Assembly: GCF_000019845.1 (NCBI RefSeq)
Contig: NC_010581.1
Location: 1,121,501 to 1,185,500, forward strand
Length of the DNA: 64,000 nucleotides
From: Beijerinckia indica subsp. indica ATCC 9039
Lineage (GTDB): Bacteria; Pseudomonadota; Alphaproteobacteria; Rhizobiales; Beijerinckiaceae
Direction: 5' to 3'
Below, one piece after another: positions 8,643 through 18,095 of the stretch (positions within the stretch are counted from its first letter, which is position 1; the number at the start of each line of letters is the position of its first letter). The notes under the pieces are model-generated. The model was given only the letters and a program-made list of their open reading frames with translations, did no database searches and was not told the origin of the DNA. Both the position numbers and the translations under genes were made by a program.

Positions 8643-10313
8643 ATGAGAACGGCCTATCCTTCAGAGGAAGAAGTGACAACAGCAGGACCCTTGCAGCCGG
8701 ATGTGAGCTATGGCCTGTTTGCGCGCGAACGAATTGTCGCGGAACGCGGATTTAACCGTTGGCTGATCCCGCCCTGCGCCCTGGCCATCCATCTTTGTAT
8801 TGGCATGGCCTATGGTTTCAGTGTGTTCTGGTTGCCGTTGAGCCAGGCTCTTGGAATAGCAGCGCCTCTTGCCTGTCCTGAGGAGATGAGTCTCTTGGGG
8901 CGGCTTTTCACGACCCAATGTGATTGGAAAATTGCTGATCTCGGCTGGATGTATACCCTGTTTTTCGTTCTTCTCGGCTCGTCGGCGGCGCTCTTCGGTG
9001 GCTGGCTGGAAAAGGCGGGGCCGCGCAAGGCTGGCGTGATCGCCGCTTTATGTTGGTGCGGTGGCCTCGTCGTCTCGGCGCTTGGAATCAAGCTGCATCA
9101 ACTTTGGCTTTTATGGCTTGGCTCCGGTGTCATTGGTGGCATCGGTCTTGGCCTTGGCTATATTTCGCCGGTTTCAACCTTGATCAAATGGTTTCCTGAC
9201 CGGCGCGGCATGGCGACGGGCATGGCAATCATGGGATTTGGTGGCGGTGCCATGATTGGTTCGCCACTGGCTGCCCTGTTAATGGCGCATTTCAGGACAT
9301 CGGCCTCGGTCGGCGTCCTTGAAACTTTTCTTGTCATGGCGGGGATCTATTTCGTCTTCATGATGGTCGGGGCTTTCGGCTATCGTGTGCCCCCTTCAGG
9401 CTGGCAACCGGCGGGCTGGCAGTCTCCGGCCGGTACGAAGCGGATGATCACCAACGGCCATGTGCATCTCAGTGAAGCGCATAAGACACCGCAATTCTGG
9501 TTGATCTGGGCTGTTCTCTGCCTCAATGTTTCGGCAGGGATCGGCGTCATCGGCATGGCGTCTCCCATGCTGCAGGAAATTTTTGGCGGCAATCTCATTC
9601 ATCGGCCGGATCTTGGTTTTGCCGCGCTCGATCCCGTGCAGCGTGGGGCCATCGCCGGCATTGCGGCGGGTTTCGCGGCTCTTCTCTCGCTTTTCAATAT
9701 TGGCGGCCGTTTCTTCTGGTCGACATTGTCGGACAAGATCGGCCGTAAAACAGCCTATCTGGTGTTTTTTCTCCTTGGCATCATCCTCTATGCCGCTGCG
9801 CCGACATTTGCGCATATGGGGTCCAGGACTTTGTTCGTTGGTGCCCTCTGCATTATCGTGTCGATGTATGGCGGTGGCTTCGCGCTGGCGCCGGCCTATC
9901 TTGCCGACATGTTCGGCACACAATTTGTCGGCGCCATCCATGGCCGTCTTTTGACAGCCTGGTCGACAGCCGGAATCATCGGCCCTGTCGTGGTCAATTA
10001 TATTCGCGAGATCAATAAGGCGGCCGGTGTTCCTGACGACCGGCTCTATGATGTGACGCTCTATGTCCTGGCGGGCTTTCTCGTTCTAGGCTTGCTCTGC
10101 AACGCTTTGATCAAGCCGGTGGCCGAGCATCGCTTCATGGACGTGGGAACAGGACCCGGCGCCCATGAGACATCCGTCGCAGGCGATCTGTCTCACGGAA
10201 TCGGGCGTGGTGGCCTGACGCCAACGGCTGCCCTGGCGTGGATGCTGGTTATTTTGCCGCTTCTCTGGGGTGTCGCGAAAACACTCGAAAGCGCAATCCG
10301 GCTTTTTCAATGA
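8643..10313 (+). CDS. MFS carrier, probable oxalate:formate antiporter family
   Basis: A 556-residue integral membrane protein of the major facilitator superfamily with about twelve hydrophobic segments. It has the loop motif WFPDRRGMATGMAIMGFG of the OxlT-like oxalate/formate antiporter family, and DKIGRK in the second half. The ATG at 8643 is chosen because GGGAGG lies at 8633-8638; the longer frame from 8559 lacks such a site. It lies about 120 bases after oxalate decarboxylase and probably shares its transcript, so oxalate import or formate exchange is the best guess. The protein is longer than OxlT (about 420), with a large first loop and a C-terminal extension that ends in another membrane segment. 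Confidence 0.78.
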   Translation: MRTAYPSEEEVTTAGPLQPDVSYGLFARERIVAERGFNRWLIPPCALAIHLCIGMAYGFSVFWLPLSQALGIAAPLACPEEMSLLGRLFTTQCDWKIADLGWMYTLFFVLLGSSAALFGGWLEKAGPRKAGVIAALCWCGGLVVSALGIKLHQLWLLWLGSGVIGGIGLGLGYISPVSTLIKWFPDRRGMATGMAIMGFGGGAMIGSPLAALLMAHFRTSASVGVLETFLVMAGIYFVFMMVGAFGYRVPPSGWQPAGWQSPAGTKRMITNGHVHLSEAHKTPQFWLIWAVLCLNVSAGIGVIGMASPMLQEIFGGNLIHRPDLGFAALDPVQRGAIAGIAAGFAALLSLFNIGGRFFWSTLSDKIGRKTAYLVFFLLGIILYAAAPTFAHMGSRTLFVGALCIIVSMYGGGFALAPAYLADMFGTQFVGAIHGRLLTAWSTAGIIGPVVVNYIREINKAAGVPDDRLYDVTLYVLAGFLVLGLLCNALIKPVAEHRFMDVGTGPGAHETSVAGDLSHGIGRGGLTPTAALAWMLVILPLLWGVAKTLESAIRLFQ

Positions 10314-10320
10314 AGCTATT

Positions 10321-10347
10321 CCAGCGGTCATCAACCATGACCGCTGG
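10321..10347 (+). terminator. Hairpin terminator or REP-like palindrome after the MFS gene
   Basis: An 11 bp perfect stem CCAGCGGTCAT / ATGACCGCTGG with a five-base loop lies eight bases after the MFS stop and nine before the end of the convergent LysR gene. Its position fits a bidirectional terminator. The sequence is a close relative of the palindrome at 24743-24769, with paired changes in the stem, so it may also belong to a dispersed repeat family. Confidence 0.7.
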
Positions 10348-10355
10348 TCTCTCTA

Positions 10356-11306
10356 TTATGAATGTCCTCCCGCGCCATAGAGCGTCTTGGCGAGCTGCCG
10401 TGCTTCGGTGAACAGAGCCGCGGTGAGCGGTATCATGGGTTCATTGGCGGGAGCGACGAGCCCGATCAAATGCTTCACGACTGGCTCGACCAATGGGATC
10501 GAGACAAGGCCTGGAAGATCGCCCAATGTCTCCGCGAGTTTTCGTGACATGACACTCGTCCAGGAACCCGTCTGGATGTGAGTGAGAAGCACAGTCAGGG
10601 AATCGGTCTCAAGGACGATTTTGTCCGGTGTGAGGGTCTTGCCGAGCAGATCGTCGATGATGCGACGGTTCTGCATATCCCGTGAGAGCAGACACAGCGG
10701 CAAAGCGGCGGCCTCGCTCCAGGTGATATGGTCACGCTGGCCGGGCTCGGTCTTAGTGGCCGTGATGAGGCAATAATCTTCTTGGTAAAGCGGCAGGCTT
10801 TTGACCTTGCCGAGGGGTTCATTGTCGAGATAGGTCAGGCCTGCATCAATCTCCACGGCCTCGATCATGCTGAGAATTTGCGTCGAGGCGCGCCCCAGCA
10901 CGGTGAACCGCACTTGCGGATGGCGCGCCCGGAAGGGCGTCGTCAGCGCGGCGATGATCGGCAGGGCCGTGGGAATAGCGGCGATGCGCAAATGTCCATT
11001 GAGGCCATGCCGCAGCCCATCGACCTCTCGCCGCATGGCGCGCGCGTCGGCGACAATGCGCTGCGCCCAAGTGAGGACCCGTTCCCCTTCGGCGGTGAAG
11101 CCTTGGAAGCGCGAGCCGCGATTGACCAGGCGAACCCCCAACATATCTTCGAGATGTTTGATAGCCGCCGACAAGGTCGGCTGCGTGACGCCACAAGCTT
11201 CAGCGGCACGGCCGAAATGGCCCTCGCGGGAGAGGGCGAGGAGAAATTCCAGTTTATCGATCACTTGAACAAGAGCCTTCGCCTCGATTTTGCCGATGCC
11301 GAACAC
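10356..11306 (-). CDS. LysR family regulator divergent from formate dehydrogenase genes
   Basis: A 316-residue LysR-type regulator with the helix-turn-helix at about residues 20-75 (HFGRAAEACGVTQPTLSAAIKHLE) and a substrate-binding-like domain after about residue 105. It is transcribed away from fdsG over a 239-base gap. LysR genes are often found beside fds operons, so control of formate dehydrogenase expression in response to formate or a related C1 compound is likely but inferred. The last bases are shared with the hairpin region that also closes the MFS gene. Confidence 0.86.
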   Translation of the reverse strand: MFGIGKIEAKALVQVIDKLEFLLALSREGHFGRAAEACGVTQPTLSAAIKHLEDMLGVRLVNRGSRFQGFTAEGERVLTWAQRIVADARAMRREVDGLRHGLNGHLRIAAIPTALPIIAALTTPFRARHPQVRFTVLGRASTQILSMIEAVEIDAGLTYLDNEPLGKVKSLPLYQEDYCLITATKTEPGQRDHITWSEAAALPLCLLSRDMQNRRIIDDLLGKTLTPDKIVLETDSLTVLLTHIQTGSWTSVMSRKLAETLGDLPGLVSIPLVEPVVKHLIGLVAPANEPMIPLTAALFTEARQLAKTLYGAGGHS

Positions 11307-11424
11307 GCATCAACATTCCGTTAAATGTGAATGTCTCGGCAAAGAGACAGACCGATGGGCGGAGTGGATTGGTTCTGATTCTCATAGTCTTTTCCGATTA
11401 AGCACGGCCCGATACCTGAAGCTT

Positions 11425-11441
11425 GATAGGAATATTCTATC
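11425..11441. promoter_or_regulatory. Palindromic candidate LysR box upstream of fdsG
   Basis: GATAG-GAATATTC-TATC is an almost perfect dyad with the T-N11-A spacing common in LysR boxes. It lies about 105 bases upstream of fdsG and 120 bases from the divergent LysR start. The remaining intergenic sequence 11307-11545 shows no gene. Confidence 0.4.
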
Positions 11442-11545
11442 GTCAAACGAAAGAGCTTTATTGATCCCCTTCGAGGGACGTTCCATAGTTTTCCGCACAG
11501 CCCGTTGCTGGACAATGATCATAATCATGAGGAGGATTCCCCCTG

Positions 11546-12019
11546 ATGGCATTCCACGAGCCATGGAATGACGCCGTTGCTGCGACGATCATCGCCCAGC
11601 ACAAGGCGCAAGAAGGGGCGACTCTTCCCATCTTCCACGCGCTTCAAAAGGCTTTTGGCTATGTGCCCGCCGAAGCGGTTCCGATGATCGCCGAGGCACT
11701 GAACCTGTCCCGCGCGGAAGTTCATGGTGTTCTGACCTTTTATCATGATTTCCGCAGCGAGCCGCCGGGCTGCCATATATTGAAGCTGTGCCGTGCCGAA
11801 GCCTGTCAGGCGGCAGGGGGCGACCATCTGGCCACGGGAGTCGAGCGGCAACTCGGCATTAAGCTCGGTGAGACCACACCAGACCAGCAGGTGACTCTTG
11901 AACCGGTCTTTTGCCTCGGTCTTTGCGCTGTAGCCCCCTCCGCCATGCTCGATGATCAGCCGATCGGTCGAGTAGATGCGGCCAGGCTCGATGCCCTCCT
12001 GAACGAGGTGCGCTCATGA
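11546..12019 (+). CDS. fdsG: NAD-dependent formate dehydrogenase gamma subunit
   Basis: A 157-residue NuoE-like thioredoxin-fold protein. Four cysteines in CRAEAC and CLGLC, spaced as in NuoE/FdsG, bind one [2Fe-2S] cluster. FdsG passes electrons within the soluble formate dehydrogenase FdsABG. It begins the operon, preceded by GAGGA about 15 bases before the ATG at 11546, and its stop overlaps the next start in ATGA, so fdsB is translationally coupled. Length matches the family. Confidence 0.92.
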   Translation: MAFHEPWNDAVAATIIAQHKAQEGATLPIFHALQKAFGYVPAEAVPMIAEALNLSRAEVHGVLTFYHDFRSEPPGCHILKLCRAEACQAAGGDHLATGVERQLGIKLGETTPDQQVTLEPVFCLGLCAVAPSAMLDDQPIGRVDAARLDALLNEVRS

Positions 12020-13566
12020 CGATACGCTTCTTCATTTCCCGTGATGCGGCGTCTCTGGCAGTCGGAGCCGATGCCATAGCCAAAGCCTTGCAGCAAGCAG
12101 CGGATACAAAGGGCCTTGCCATCGAGATCATACGCACAGGTTCACGCGGGCTGTTCTGGCTGGAGCCGATGATCGAGGTGGAAACTCCTCAGGGACGTAT
12201 CGCTTATGGTCCTCTAGCGCCGGAAAACGTGGCTGAGCTTCTTACAGATGGTCTCATGAACGGTGAACCGCATCCCTTGTGCCTTGGGCGGCCGGAAGCC
12301 ATTCCCTATCTCGCCAAACAACAGCGTCTCACTTTCGCGCGTTGCGGCATCGTCGATCCTCGCTCCCTCGAAGATTATCTGGCGCATGGCGGTTATCGTG
12401 GCTTGGCCCGGGCCCTTGATCTTGGACCAGCCGCGATGATCGAGGAAGTGGTCGAGTCGGGATTGCGTGGCCGTGGCGGTGCGGGTTTTCCGACTGGCAT
12501 CAAATGGCGGACCGTGGCGCAGACAAAGCCGGGGCAGAAATATATCGTTTGCAATGCCGATGAAGGCGATAGCGGGACCTTTTCCGATCGCATGATCATG
12601 GAAGGCGATCCCTTCGTCCTGATCGAAGGGATGACGATCGCGGGCATCGCGGTCGGCGCGACGAAGGGCTATATTTATATCCGCTCGGAATATCCGCATG
12701 CCGTCCATGCGATGGAGGCGGCGATCGAGGCCGCGCGCCGCGCCGATTATCTCGGGTCCAATGTGGCGGGCTCGGAATGGGCCTTCGACATTGAGGTGCG
12801 CGTGGGCGCTGGCGCCTATGTCTGCGGCGAAGAAACCGCCTTGCTCGAAAGCCTCGAAGGCAAACGTGGCCTTGTCCGTGCCAAGCCGCCGCTGCCTGCG
12901 CATGTCGGCCTGTTCGGCTGTCCGACTGTCATCAATAATGTCATGTCTCTTGCGACTGTGCCCTTCATTCTGGCGCAAGGCGCCAAGACTTACCAGGATT
13001 ATGGCATGGGCCGCTCGCGCGGGACGATGCCGATTCAACTCGCTGGTAATGTCAAGCATGGCGGCTTGGTCGAGATCGCCTTTGGCGTCACGCTCGGCGA
13101 ACTCGTCGAGGGTTTTGGCGGCGGTACGCGCAGCGGCCGGCCGGTGCGCGCGGTCCAAGTCGGTGGTCCGCTCGGCGCCTATTTTCCCGTCGATCTTTTC
13201 GACACACCGTTCGATTACGAGGCTTTCGCCGCTCGCGATGGCTTGATCGGCCACGGCGGCATCGTCGTCTTCGACGATACGGTGGACATGCTGAAACAGG
13301 CGCGTTTCGCGATGGAATTTTGCGCTCATGAGAGCTGCGGCAAATGTACACCCTGCCGCATCGGCTCGACGCGAGGCGCGGAAACCCTGGACAAGATTGC
13401 CCATGGCATGGAGGCTGAGCACAATCTCGCCCTCGTCAAGGACCTTTGCGAGACGATGAAATTCGGCTCGCTCTGTGCGCTTGGTGGTTTCACACCTTAT
13501 CCCGTCATGAGTGCGCTGACGCATTTTCAGGACGATTTCACACCCGTGCGGCACGCCGCCGAATAG
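12016..13566 (+). CDS. fdsB: NAD-dependent formate dehydrogenase beta subunit
   Basis: A 516-residue flavoprotein fusing an N-terminal NuoE-like/thioredoxin-fold part to a NuoF-like part. Visible motifs are GLRGRGGAGFPTGIKW (FMN/NADH binding), CNADEGDSGTFSDR, a Gly-rich GAGAYVCGEETALL and the cluster ligands ESCGKCTPCRIG near residue 440. It binds FMN and a [4Fe-4S] cluster and reduces NAD+. It overlaps fdsG by four bases and is followed after 55 bases by fdsA. Length is typical of FdsB. Confidence 0.94.
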   Translation: MTIRFFISRDAASLAVGADAIAKALQQAADTKGLAIEIIRTGSRGLFWLEPMIEVETPQGRIAYGPLAPENVAELLTDGLMNGEPHPLCLGRPEAIPYLAKQQRLTFARCGIVDPRSLEDYLAHGGYRGLARALDLGPAAMIEEVVESGLRGRGGAGFPTGIKWRTVAQTKPGQKYIVCNADEGDSGTFSDRMIMEGDPFVLIEGMTIAGIAVGATKGYIYIRSEYPHAVHAMEAAIEAARRADYLGSNVAGSEWAFDIEVRVGAGAYVCGEETALLESLEGKRGLVRAKPPLPAHVGLFGCPTVINNVMSLATVPFILAQGAKTYQDYGMGRSRGTMPIQLAGNVKHGGLVEIAFGVTLGELVEGFGGGTRSGRPVRAVQVGGPLGAYFPVDLFDTPFDYEAFAARDGLIGHGGIVVFDDTVDMLKQARFAMEFCAHESCGKCTPCRIGSTRGAETLDKIAHGMEAEHNLALVKDLCETMKFGSLCALGGFTPYPVMSALTHFQDDFTPVRHAAE

Positions 13567-13621
13567 AACCAGGGATCGCGCTTTTCGATCCTCGATAGAA
13601 AACAATCAGGAGACGCCCAGC

Positions 13622-16477
13622 ATGTCGCTCATCCACGAGATCGACTACGGGACCCCGCTTTCGACATCGAAACAGCAGGTGACCTTGACCATTGATGGCA
13701 TGCAAATCAACGTGCCGGAAGGCACGTCGATCATGCGCGCTGCCATGGAGATGGGCACGCAAATCCCAAAGCTTTGCGCGACTGATTCCTTGCAGAGCTT
13801 CGGTTCATGCCGGCTCTGCCTTGTGGAGATCGAGGGGCGGAACGGCACGCCGGCTTCCTGCACGACGCCAGTGGCGCCCGGCATGGTGGTGCATACACAA
13901 ACCGAGCGTCTCGCACGCTTGCGAAAAGGGGTGATGGAACTCTATATTTCCGATCATCCGCTTGATTGCCTGACCTGCTCCGCAAATGGTGACTGCGAAT
14001 TGCAAGACATGGCCGGAGCCGTTGGCCTGCGCGAGGTTCGGTATGGCATGGAGGGCAGCAATCACTTTGCCAAGGGGTCGCCGCATGTCCTGCCGAAGGA
14101 CGAATCCAATCCTTATTTCACCTATGATCCGGCGAAATGCATTGTCTGCAGCCGTTGTGTGCGCGCCTGCGAGGAAGTGCAGGGCACTTTCGCTCTGACG
14201 ATCGCCGGCCGTGGATTCGACAGCCGCGTATCTCCTGGAATGAGTGAGCCTTTCCTGCAATCTGAATGCGTATCGTGCGGCGCTTGCGTGCAAGCTTGCC
14301 CCACCGCAACCTTGAATGAAAAATCCGTCATTGCGATTGGTGCGCCCGAGCATTCCGTCGTCACCACTTGTGCTTATTGTGGCGTTGGCTGTTCCTTCAA
14401 AGCGGAAATGCGTGGCACGACGCTGGTGCGCATGGTGCCTTGGAAGGACGGCAAAGCGAATGAAGGCCATTCATGCGTGAAGGGCCGCTTCGCCTTTGGT
14501 TATGCGACGCATGGAGACCGGATCACCAAGCCGATGATCCGTGCCAGCATCAAAGACCCTTGGCGCGAGGTGAGTTGGGAAGAAGCGATCACTCACGCGG
14601 CTTCCGAGTTTCGGCGCATTCAGGCGCAATATGGACGCGATGCCATCGGTGGTATCACGTCGTCGCGTTGCACAAACGAGGAAACCTATCTCGTCCAGAA
14701 ATTGGTGCGCGCCGGTTTTGGCACGAATAATGTCGATACCTGTGCCCGCGTCTGTCATTCGCCGACCGGCTATGGCCTGAAGATGACATTCGGAACCTCG
14801 GCTGGCACGCAGGATTTCGCGTCCGTCGATGAAGCCGATGTCATTCTGGTGATTGGCGCCAATCCGACGGATGGTCATCCTGTTTTCGGCGCGCGGATGA
14901 AGAAACGCTTGCGTCAGGGGGCGCGCTTGATTGTCGCCGATCCACGCCGGATCGATCTTGTGCGATCCCCCCACGTTCAGGCATCGCATCATCTCCAGCT
15001 CAAGCCCGGCTCCAATGTCGCCTTTATCAATGCGATGGCGCATGTCATCGTCAGTGAAGGTCTCGTCAATGAGGCTTTCGTGCGGGCGCAGTGCGATTGG
15101 GCGGAATTCGAAGCCTGGGCGCGTTTTATCGCTGACGATCGGCATGCCCCCGAAAGGCTCGAAACCGTGATTGGCGTGCCAGCGGCGGAACTGCGGGCGG
15201 CCGCCAGGCTTTATGCGACCGGCGGCAAGGCGGCGATCTATTATGGCCTCGGTGTGACCGAACATAGCCAGGGCTCGACCATGGTCATGGGCATGGCCAA
15301 TCTCGCCATGGCAACCGGCAATATCGGTCGGCCGGGCGTCGGGGTGAACCCGCTGCGGGGACAAAACAACGTCCAGGGGTCCTGTGACATGGGGTCCTTC
15401 CCGCACGAATTTCCAGGCTATCGCCATGTCTCGGATGACTCGACCCGCATCCTCTTCGAACATCTTTGGGGGACAGCGCTTTCGGCAGAGCCTGGCTTGC
15501 GCATTCCCAACATGCTCGATGAGGCGGTGAACGGGCGTTTCAAAGGCCTCTATATCCAGGGCGAGGATATTGCCCAGTCCGATCCTGACGTGCAGCATGT
15601 CACGGCAGGCCTCGCCGCCATGGAATGCGTCATCATTCAGGATCTTTTCCTCAATGAGACGGCAAAATATGCCCATGTCTTCCTGCCAGGCTCCTCATTT
15701 TTGGAAAAGGATGGCACCTTTACCAATGCGGAGCGCCGCATCAACCGCGTCCGCAAGGTCATGCCTCCGCTCGGCGGATATTCGGATTGGGAAGTCACGA
15801 TCCTGCTCGCCAAGGCCTTCGGTATGCCGATGTCTTATAATCATCCGAGCGAGATCATGGATGAGATCGCGGCTGCGACGCCTTCCTTCGCGGGCGTCTC
15901 CTTTGCCAAGCTCGATGAAATAGGCTCCGTGCAATGGCCTTGCAACGAGGCGGCGCCGCTTGGCACGCCGATCATGCATGTCGATCATTTCGTGCGCGGC
16001 AAGGGCCGGTTCATGCTGACGGAATTTGTCGCAACGGATGAACGCACATCGCGCAAATTCCCTTTGATTTTGACCACCGGACGTATTCTCGCCCATTACA
16101 ATGTCGGCGCGCAGACACGCAGGACTGACAATACGGCCTGGCATCCAGAGGATCTTCTCGAGATCCATTCTTTCGATGCCGAGAGTCGGGGCCTGCAAGA
16201 TGGTGATCTTGTGGCCATCGAGAGCCGGGTCGGTGCTATTGCGCTGCGCGTCAAGATCTCTGATCGAATGCAGCCGGGTGTCGTCTATACGACGTTTCAT
16301 CATCCGATGACCGGCGCCAATGTGATCACGACGGATTATTCGGATTGGGCCACCAATTGCCCGGAATATAAGGTCACGGCGGTGCAGGTTCGAAAGACCA
16401 ATGGTCCGACCGGCTGGCAGGAAAAATTCGCCGAGGAAAACATTAGCCTCACGCGTATTCTCGATGCGGCGGAATAG
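13622..16477 (+). CDS. fdsA: NAD-dependent formate dehydrogenase alpha (catalytic) subunit
   Basis: A 951-residue molybdenum/tungsten-bis-pterin formate dehydrogenase. In order it has a NuoG-like 2Fe-2S ferredoxin domain (GSCRLCLVEI near 61-70), a His/Cys cluster (HPLDCLTC), two [4Fe-4S] motifs (CIVCSRCVRAC near 173-183 and CVSCGACVQACP near 216-227), the CAYCGVGC motif near 250-257, then the catalytic domain. The metal ligand is Cys378 in CARVCHSP, so it is a cysteine rather than a selenocysteine enzyme. It oxidises formate to CO2 in the cytoplasm as part of FdsABG(D). The ATG follows CAGGAG. Neighbouring moeA, mobA and fdhD supply and activate its cofactor. Confidence 0.95.
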   Translation: MSLIHEIDYGTPLSTSKQQVTLTIDGMQINVPEGTSIMRAAMEMGTQIPKLCATDSLQSFGSCRLCLVEIEGRNGTPASCTTPVAPGMVVHTQTERLARLRKGVMELYISDHPLDCLTCSANGDCELQDMAGAVGLREVRYGMEGSNHFAKGSPHVLPKDESNPYFTYDPAKCIVCSRCVRACEEVQGTFALTIAGRGFDSRVSPGMSEPFLQSECVSCGACVQACPTATLNEKSVIAIGAPEHSVVTTCAYCGVGCSFKAEMRGTTLVRMVPWKDGKANEGHSCVKGRFAFGYATHGDRITKPMIRASIKDPWREVSWEEAITHAASEFRRIQAQYGRDAIGGITSSRCTNEETYLVQKLVRAGFGTNNVDTCARVCHSPTGYGLKMTFGTSAGTQDFASVDEADVILVIGANPTDGHPVFGARMKKRLRQGARLIVADPRRIDLVRSPHVQASHHLQLKPGSNVAFINAMAHVIVSEGLVNEAFVRAQCDWAEFEAWARFIADDRHAPERLETVIGVPAAELRAAARLYATGGKAAIYYGLGVTEHSQGSTMVMGMANLAMATGNIGRPGVGVNPLRGQNNVQGSCDMGSFPHEFPGYRHVSDDSTRILFEHLWGTALSAEPGLRIPNMLDEAVNGRFKGLYIQGEDIAQSDPDVQHVTAGLAAMECVIIQDLFLNETAKYAHVFLPGSSFLEKDGTFTNAERRINRVRKVMPPLGGYSDWEVTILLAKAFGMPMSYNHPSEIMDEIAAATPSFAGVSFAKLDEIGSVQWPCNEAAPLGTPIMHVDHFVRGKGRFMLTEFVATDERTSRKFPLILTTGRILAHYNVGAQTRRTDNTAWHPEDLLEIHSFDAESRGLQDGDLVAIESRVGAIALRVKISDRMQPGVVYTTFHHPMTGANVITTDYSDWATNCPEYKVTAVQVRKTNGPTGWQEKFAEENISLTRILDAAE

Positions 16478-16480
16478 ATT

Positions 16481-16711
16481 ATGACGAACCATCCAAAAAC
16501 GCTCATTCGCATGGCCAATCAGATCGCTGGCTTTTTCAAGCCCTATTCGCGGGAGGATGCCATTGTAGAGGTACGCGTGCATATTGCCTCGTTCTGGTCG
16601 CCGGTCATGCGGCGTGATTTGCAGCATGTGATCGAACAAGGCGCACCAGACCTCGATCTGATCGTGGTCGAGGCCATGAGCCTGCAAACGCATGAGAAGT
16701 CGGAGGCGTGA
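16481..16711 (+). CDS. fdsD: Formate dehydrogenase delta subunit
   Basis: A 76-residue soluble protein beginning four bases after fdsA. It matches the FdsD family: an N-terminal IRMANQIAGFF helix, then a region ending in FWSPVMRRDL. FdsD is associated with assembly or stability of the fds enzyme and is not thought to bind a cofactor. No strong ribosome site is visible, so it is probably coupled to fdsA translation. The next 111 bases up to moeA show no gene. Confidence 0.85.
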   Translation: MTNHPKTLIRMANQIAGFFKPYSREDAIVEVRVHIASFWSPVMRRDLQHVIEQGAPDLDLIVVEAMSLQTHEKSEA

Positions 16712-16822
16712 GGATCGATCCGAAGAGGCCAAGGCAGCGCTGGTCTCTGTGAGGCACGTTTCCTGGGCGGGGGAGACCGGCGGCGTGGCATCCGATATGA
16801 ACGTCACGGGAGGGTAAAGCCC

Positions 16823-18037
16823 ATGACAACTTCGTGTTTTACAAATGCCGTATCTTTTCAGGAGGCCTTGCAACTCGTTCTGAGCCTCGCCGATCGCCGC
16901 GTGCGGGCTGAAACGGTTCCGTTGGCGCAATGCGTTGGCCGGATCATCGAGACAGATATTGTCGCCACCGAACATCGGCCCGCGATGAATCTCTCGGCGA
17001 TGGATGGATATGCCGTTCGGCATAATGATCTCGCGCCCGGATGTGTCCTTCCCCTTGTCGGTGAGAGTGCGGCTGGCGATCCGGCTGGCCTTTTGCGTGA
17101 GCACACTGTGTGTCGCATCCTGACCGGGGCTCCCTTGCCTGAGGGAGCGGATACTGTCATTCCCCAGGAGGATGTCCTAATAGCTCCAGAAGGGATTATT
17201 ATTCCCTCGTTGCCGCCCTTGGGGGCACATATCAGGCGTATGGGTGAGGAATTCGCACGCGGCGACAGGCTGGTCGAGGCAGGATCGCGGCTCGACTGGC
17301 GTCATGTCGCGATCCTTGCCAGTCAGGGGATCGCTTTGCCATCGGTGAGGCGAAAAATCCATATTTCCATTCTGGCCAATGGCAAGGAACTGGTGGCACC
17401 TGACGCTGGCGCGCAGCCGCGCACCGGGCAGATTTTCGACTCCAATTCGCCAATGCTGGCGGCGCTGCTCGAATCCCTCGGGGTGAATACGTCGACGCAT
17501 ATCGTGGCGACGGACACTCCAGACGTACTGAAATCGGTCTTGCAACAGGCCTGCGCAATCTCCGACATTGTCGTGACGACCGGTGGCATTTCCGTCGGCG
17601 ACACGGATCATGTCCATGCCATGCTGCGCGATCTGGGCGCGGATGTGCTTTTCCGTGGTGTGGCGATCAAGCCGGGCAAGCCTTTAACAGTCTCGACGTT
17701 GGGAAAGACGATTATCTTTGGTTTGCCTGGCAATCCGACCGCTGCTGTCGTTGGTGTTTATATGCTGCTCCTTCCTTTGATCAGACAATTATATGGTCAA
17801 AAGGAAATCTCGCGGTGCTCCGGCATTCTCGATTTCGAGCCAAGGATACGCCGGGATCTTACTCAGTTTATTTTTGTCGATATGGTACAGGACAGACATG
17901 AAATGCGGATCAGACCTGTAAAAAGTGTCGGCGCTGCGGATATTATGACATTGCTGCGTGCGAAAGGGTTGCTGCAATTGGATCCGGACAGTGCGAATGT
18001 AACATTGGGCCGAACGGCGGAAGTCATTCTGTTTTGA
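16823..18037 (+). CDS. moeA: Molybdopterin molybdenumtransferase MoeA
   Basis: A 404-residue MoeA. Signature blocks are NLSAMDGYAVR, RILTGAPLPEGADTVI, the TTGGISVGDTD block and GLPGNPTAA. MoeA inserts molybdate into adenylylated molybdopterin in the cytoplasm. The ATG at 16823 follows GGGAGG. It sits in the fds operon together with mobA and fdhD, so it probably serves this formate dehydrogenase in particular. The last part is somewhat richer in A/T than the rest. Length fits the family (about 400-410). Confidence 0.93.
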   Translation: MTTSCFTNAVSFQEALQLVLSLADRRVRAETVPLAQCVGRIIETDIVATEHRPAMNLSAMDGYAVRHNDLAPGCVLPLVGESAAGDPAGLLREHTVCRILTGAPLPEGADTVIPQEDVLIAPEGIIIPSLPPLGAHIRRMGEEFARGDRLVEAGSRLDWRHVAILASQGIALPSVRRKIHISILANGKELVAPDAGAQPRTGQIFDSNSPMLAALLESLGVNTSTHIVATDTPDVLKSVLQQACAISDIVVTTGGISVGDTDHVHAMLRDLGADVLFRGVAIKPGKPLTVSTLGKTIIFGLPGNPTAAVVGVYMLLLPLIRQLYGQKEISRCSGILDFEPRIRRDLTQFIFVDMVQDRHEMRIRPVKSVGAADIMTLLRAKGLLQLDPDSANVTLGRTAEVILF

Positions 18038-18095
18038 GTCTACAACCTGATGAATTGGTGAGATCATTGATCATACCAGAGAAGAAGACAGGACT

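Noticed and set aside
14731..14780. Possible selenocysteine formate dehydrogenase
   Set aside because: The metal-ligand codon in CARVCHSP is an ordinary cysteine codon (TGT) and the frame has no internal TGA.
12214..17104. Very long minus-strand open frames (463, 401 and 469 codons) opposite fdsB, fdsA and fdsA-moeA
   Set aside because: They lie antisense to genes with complete cofactor motifs, have no recognisable domains and are explained by the third-position GC bias of the real genes.
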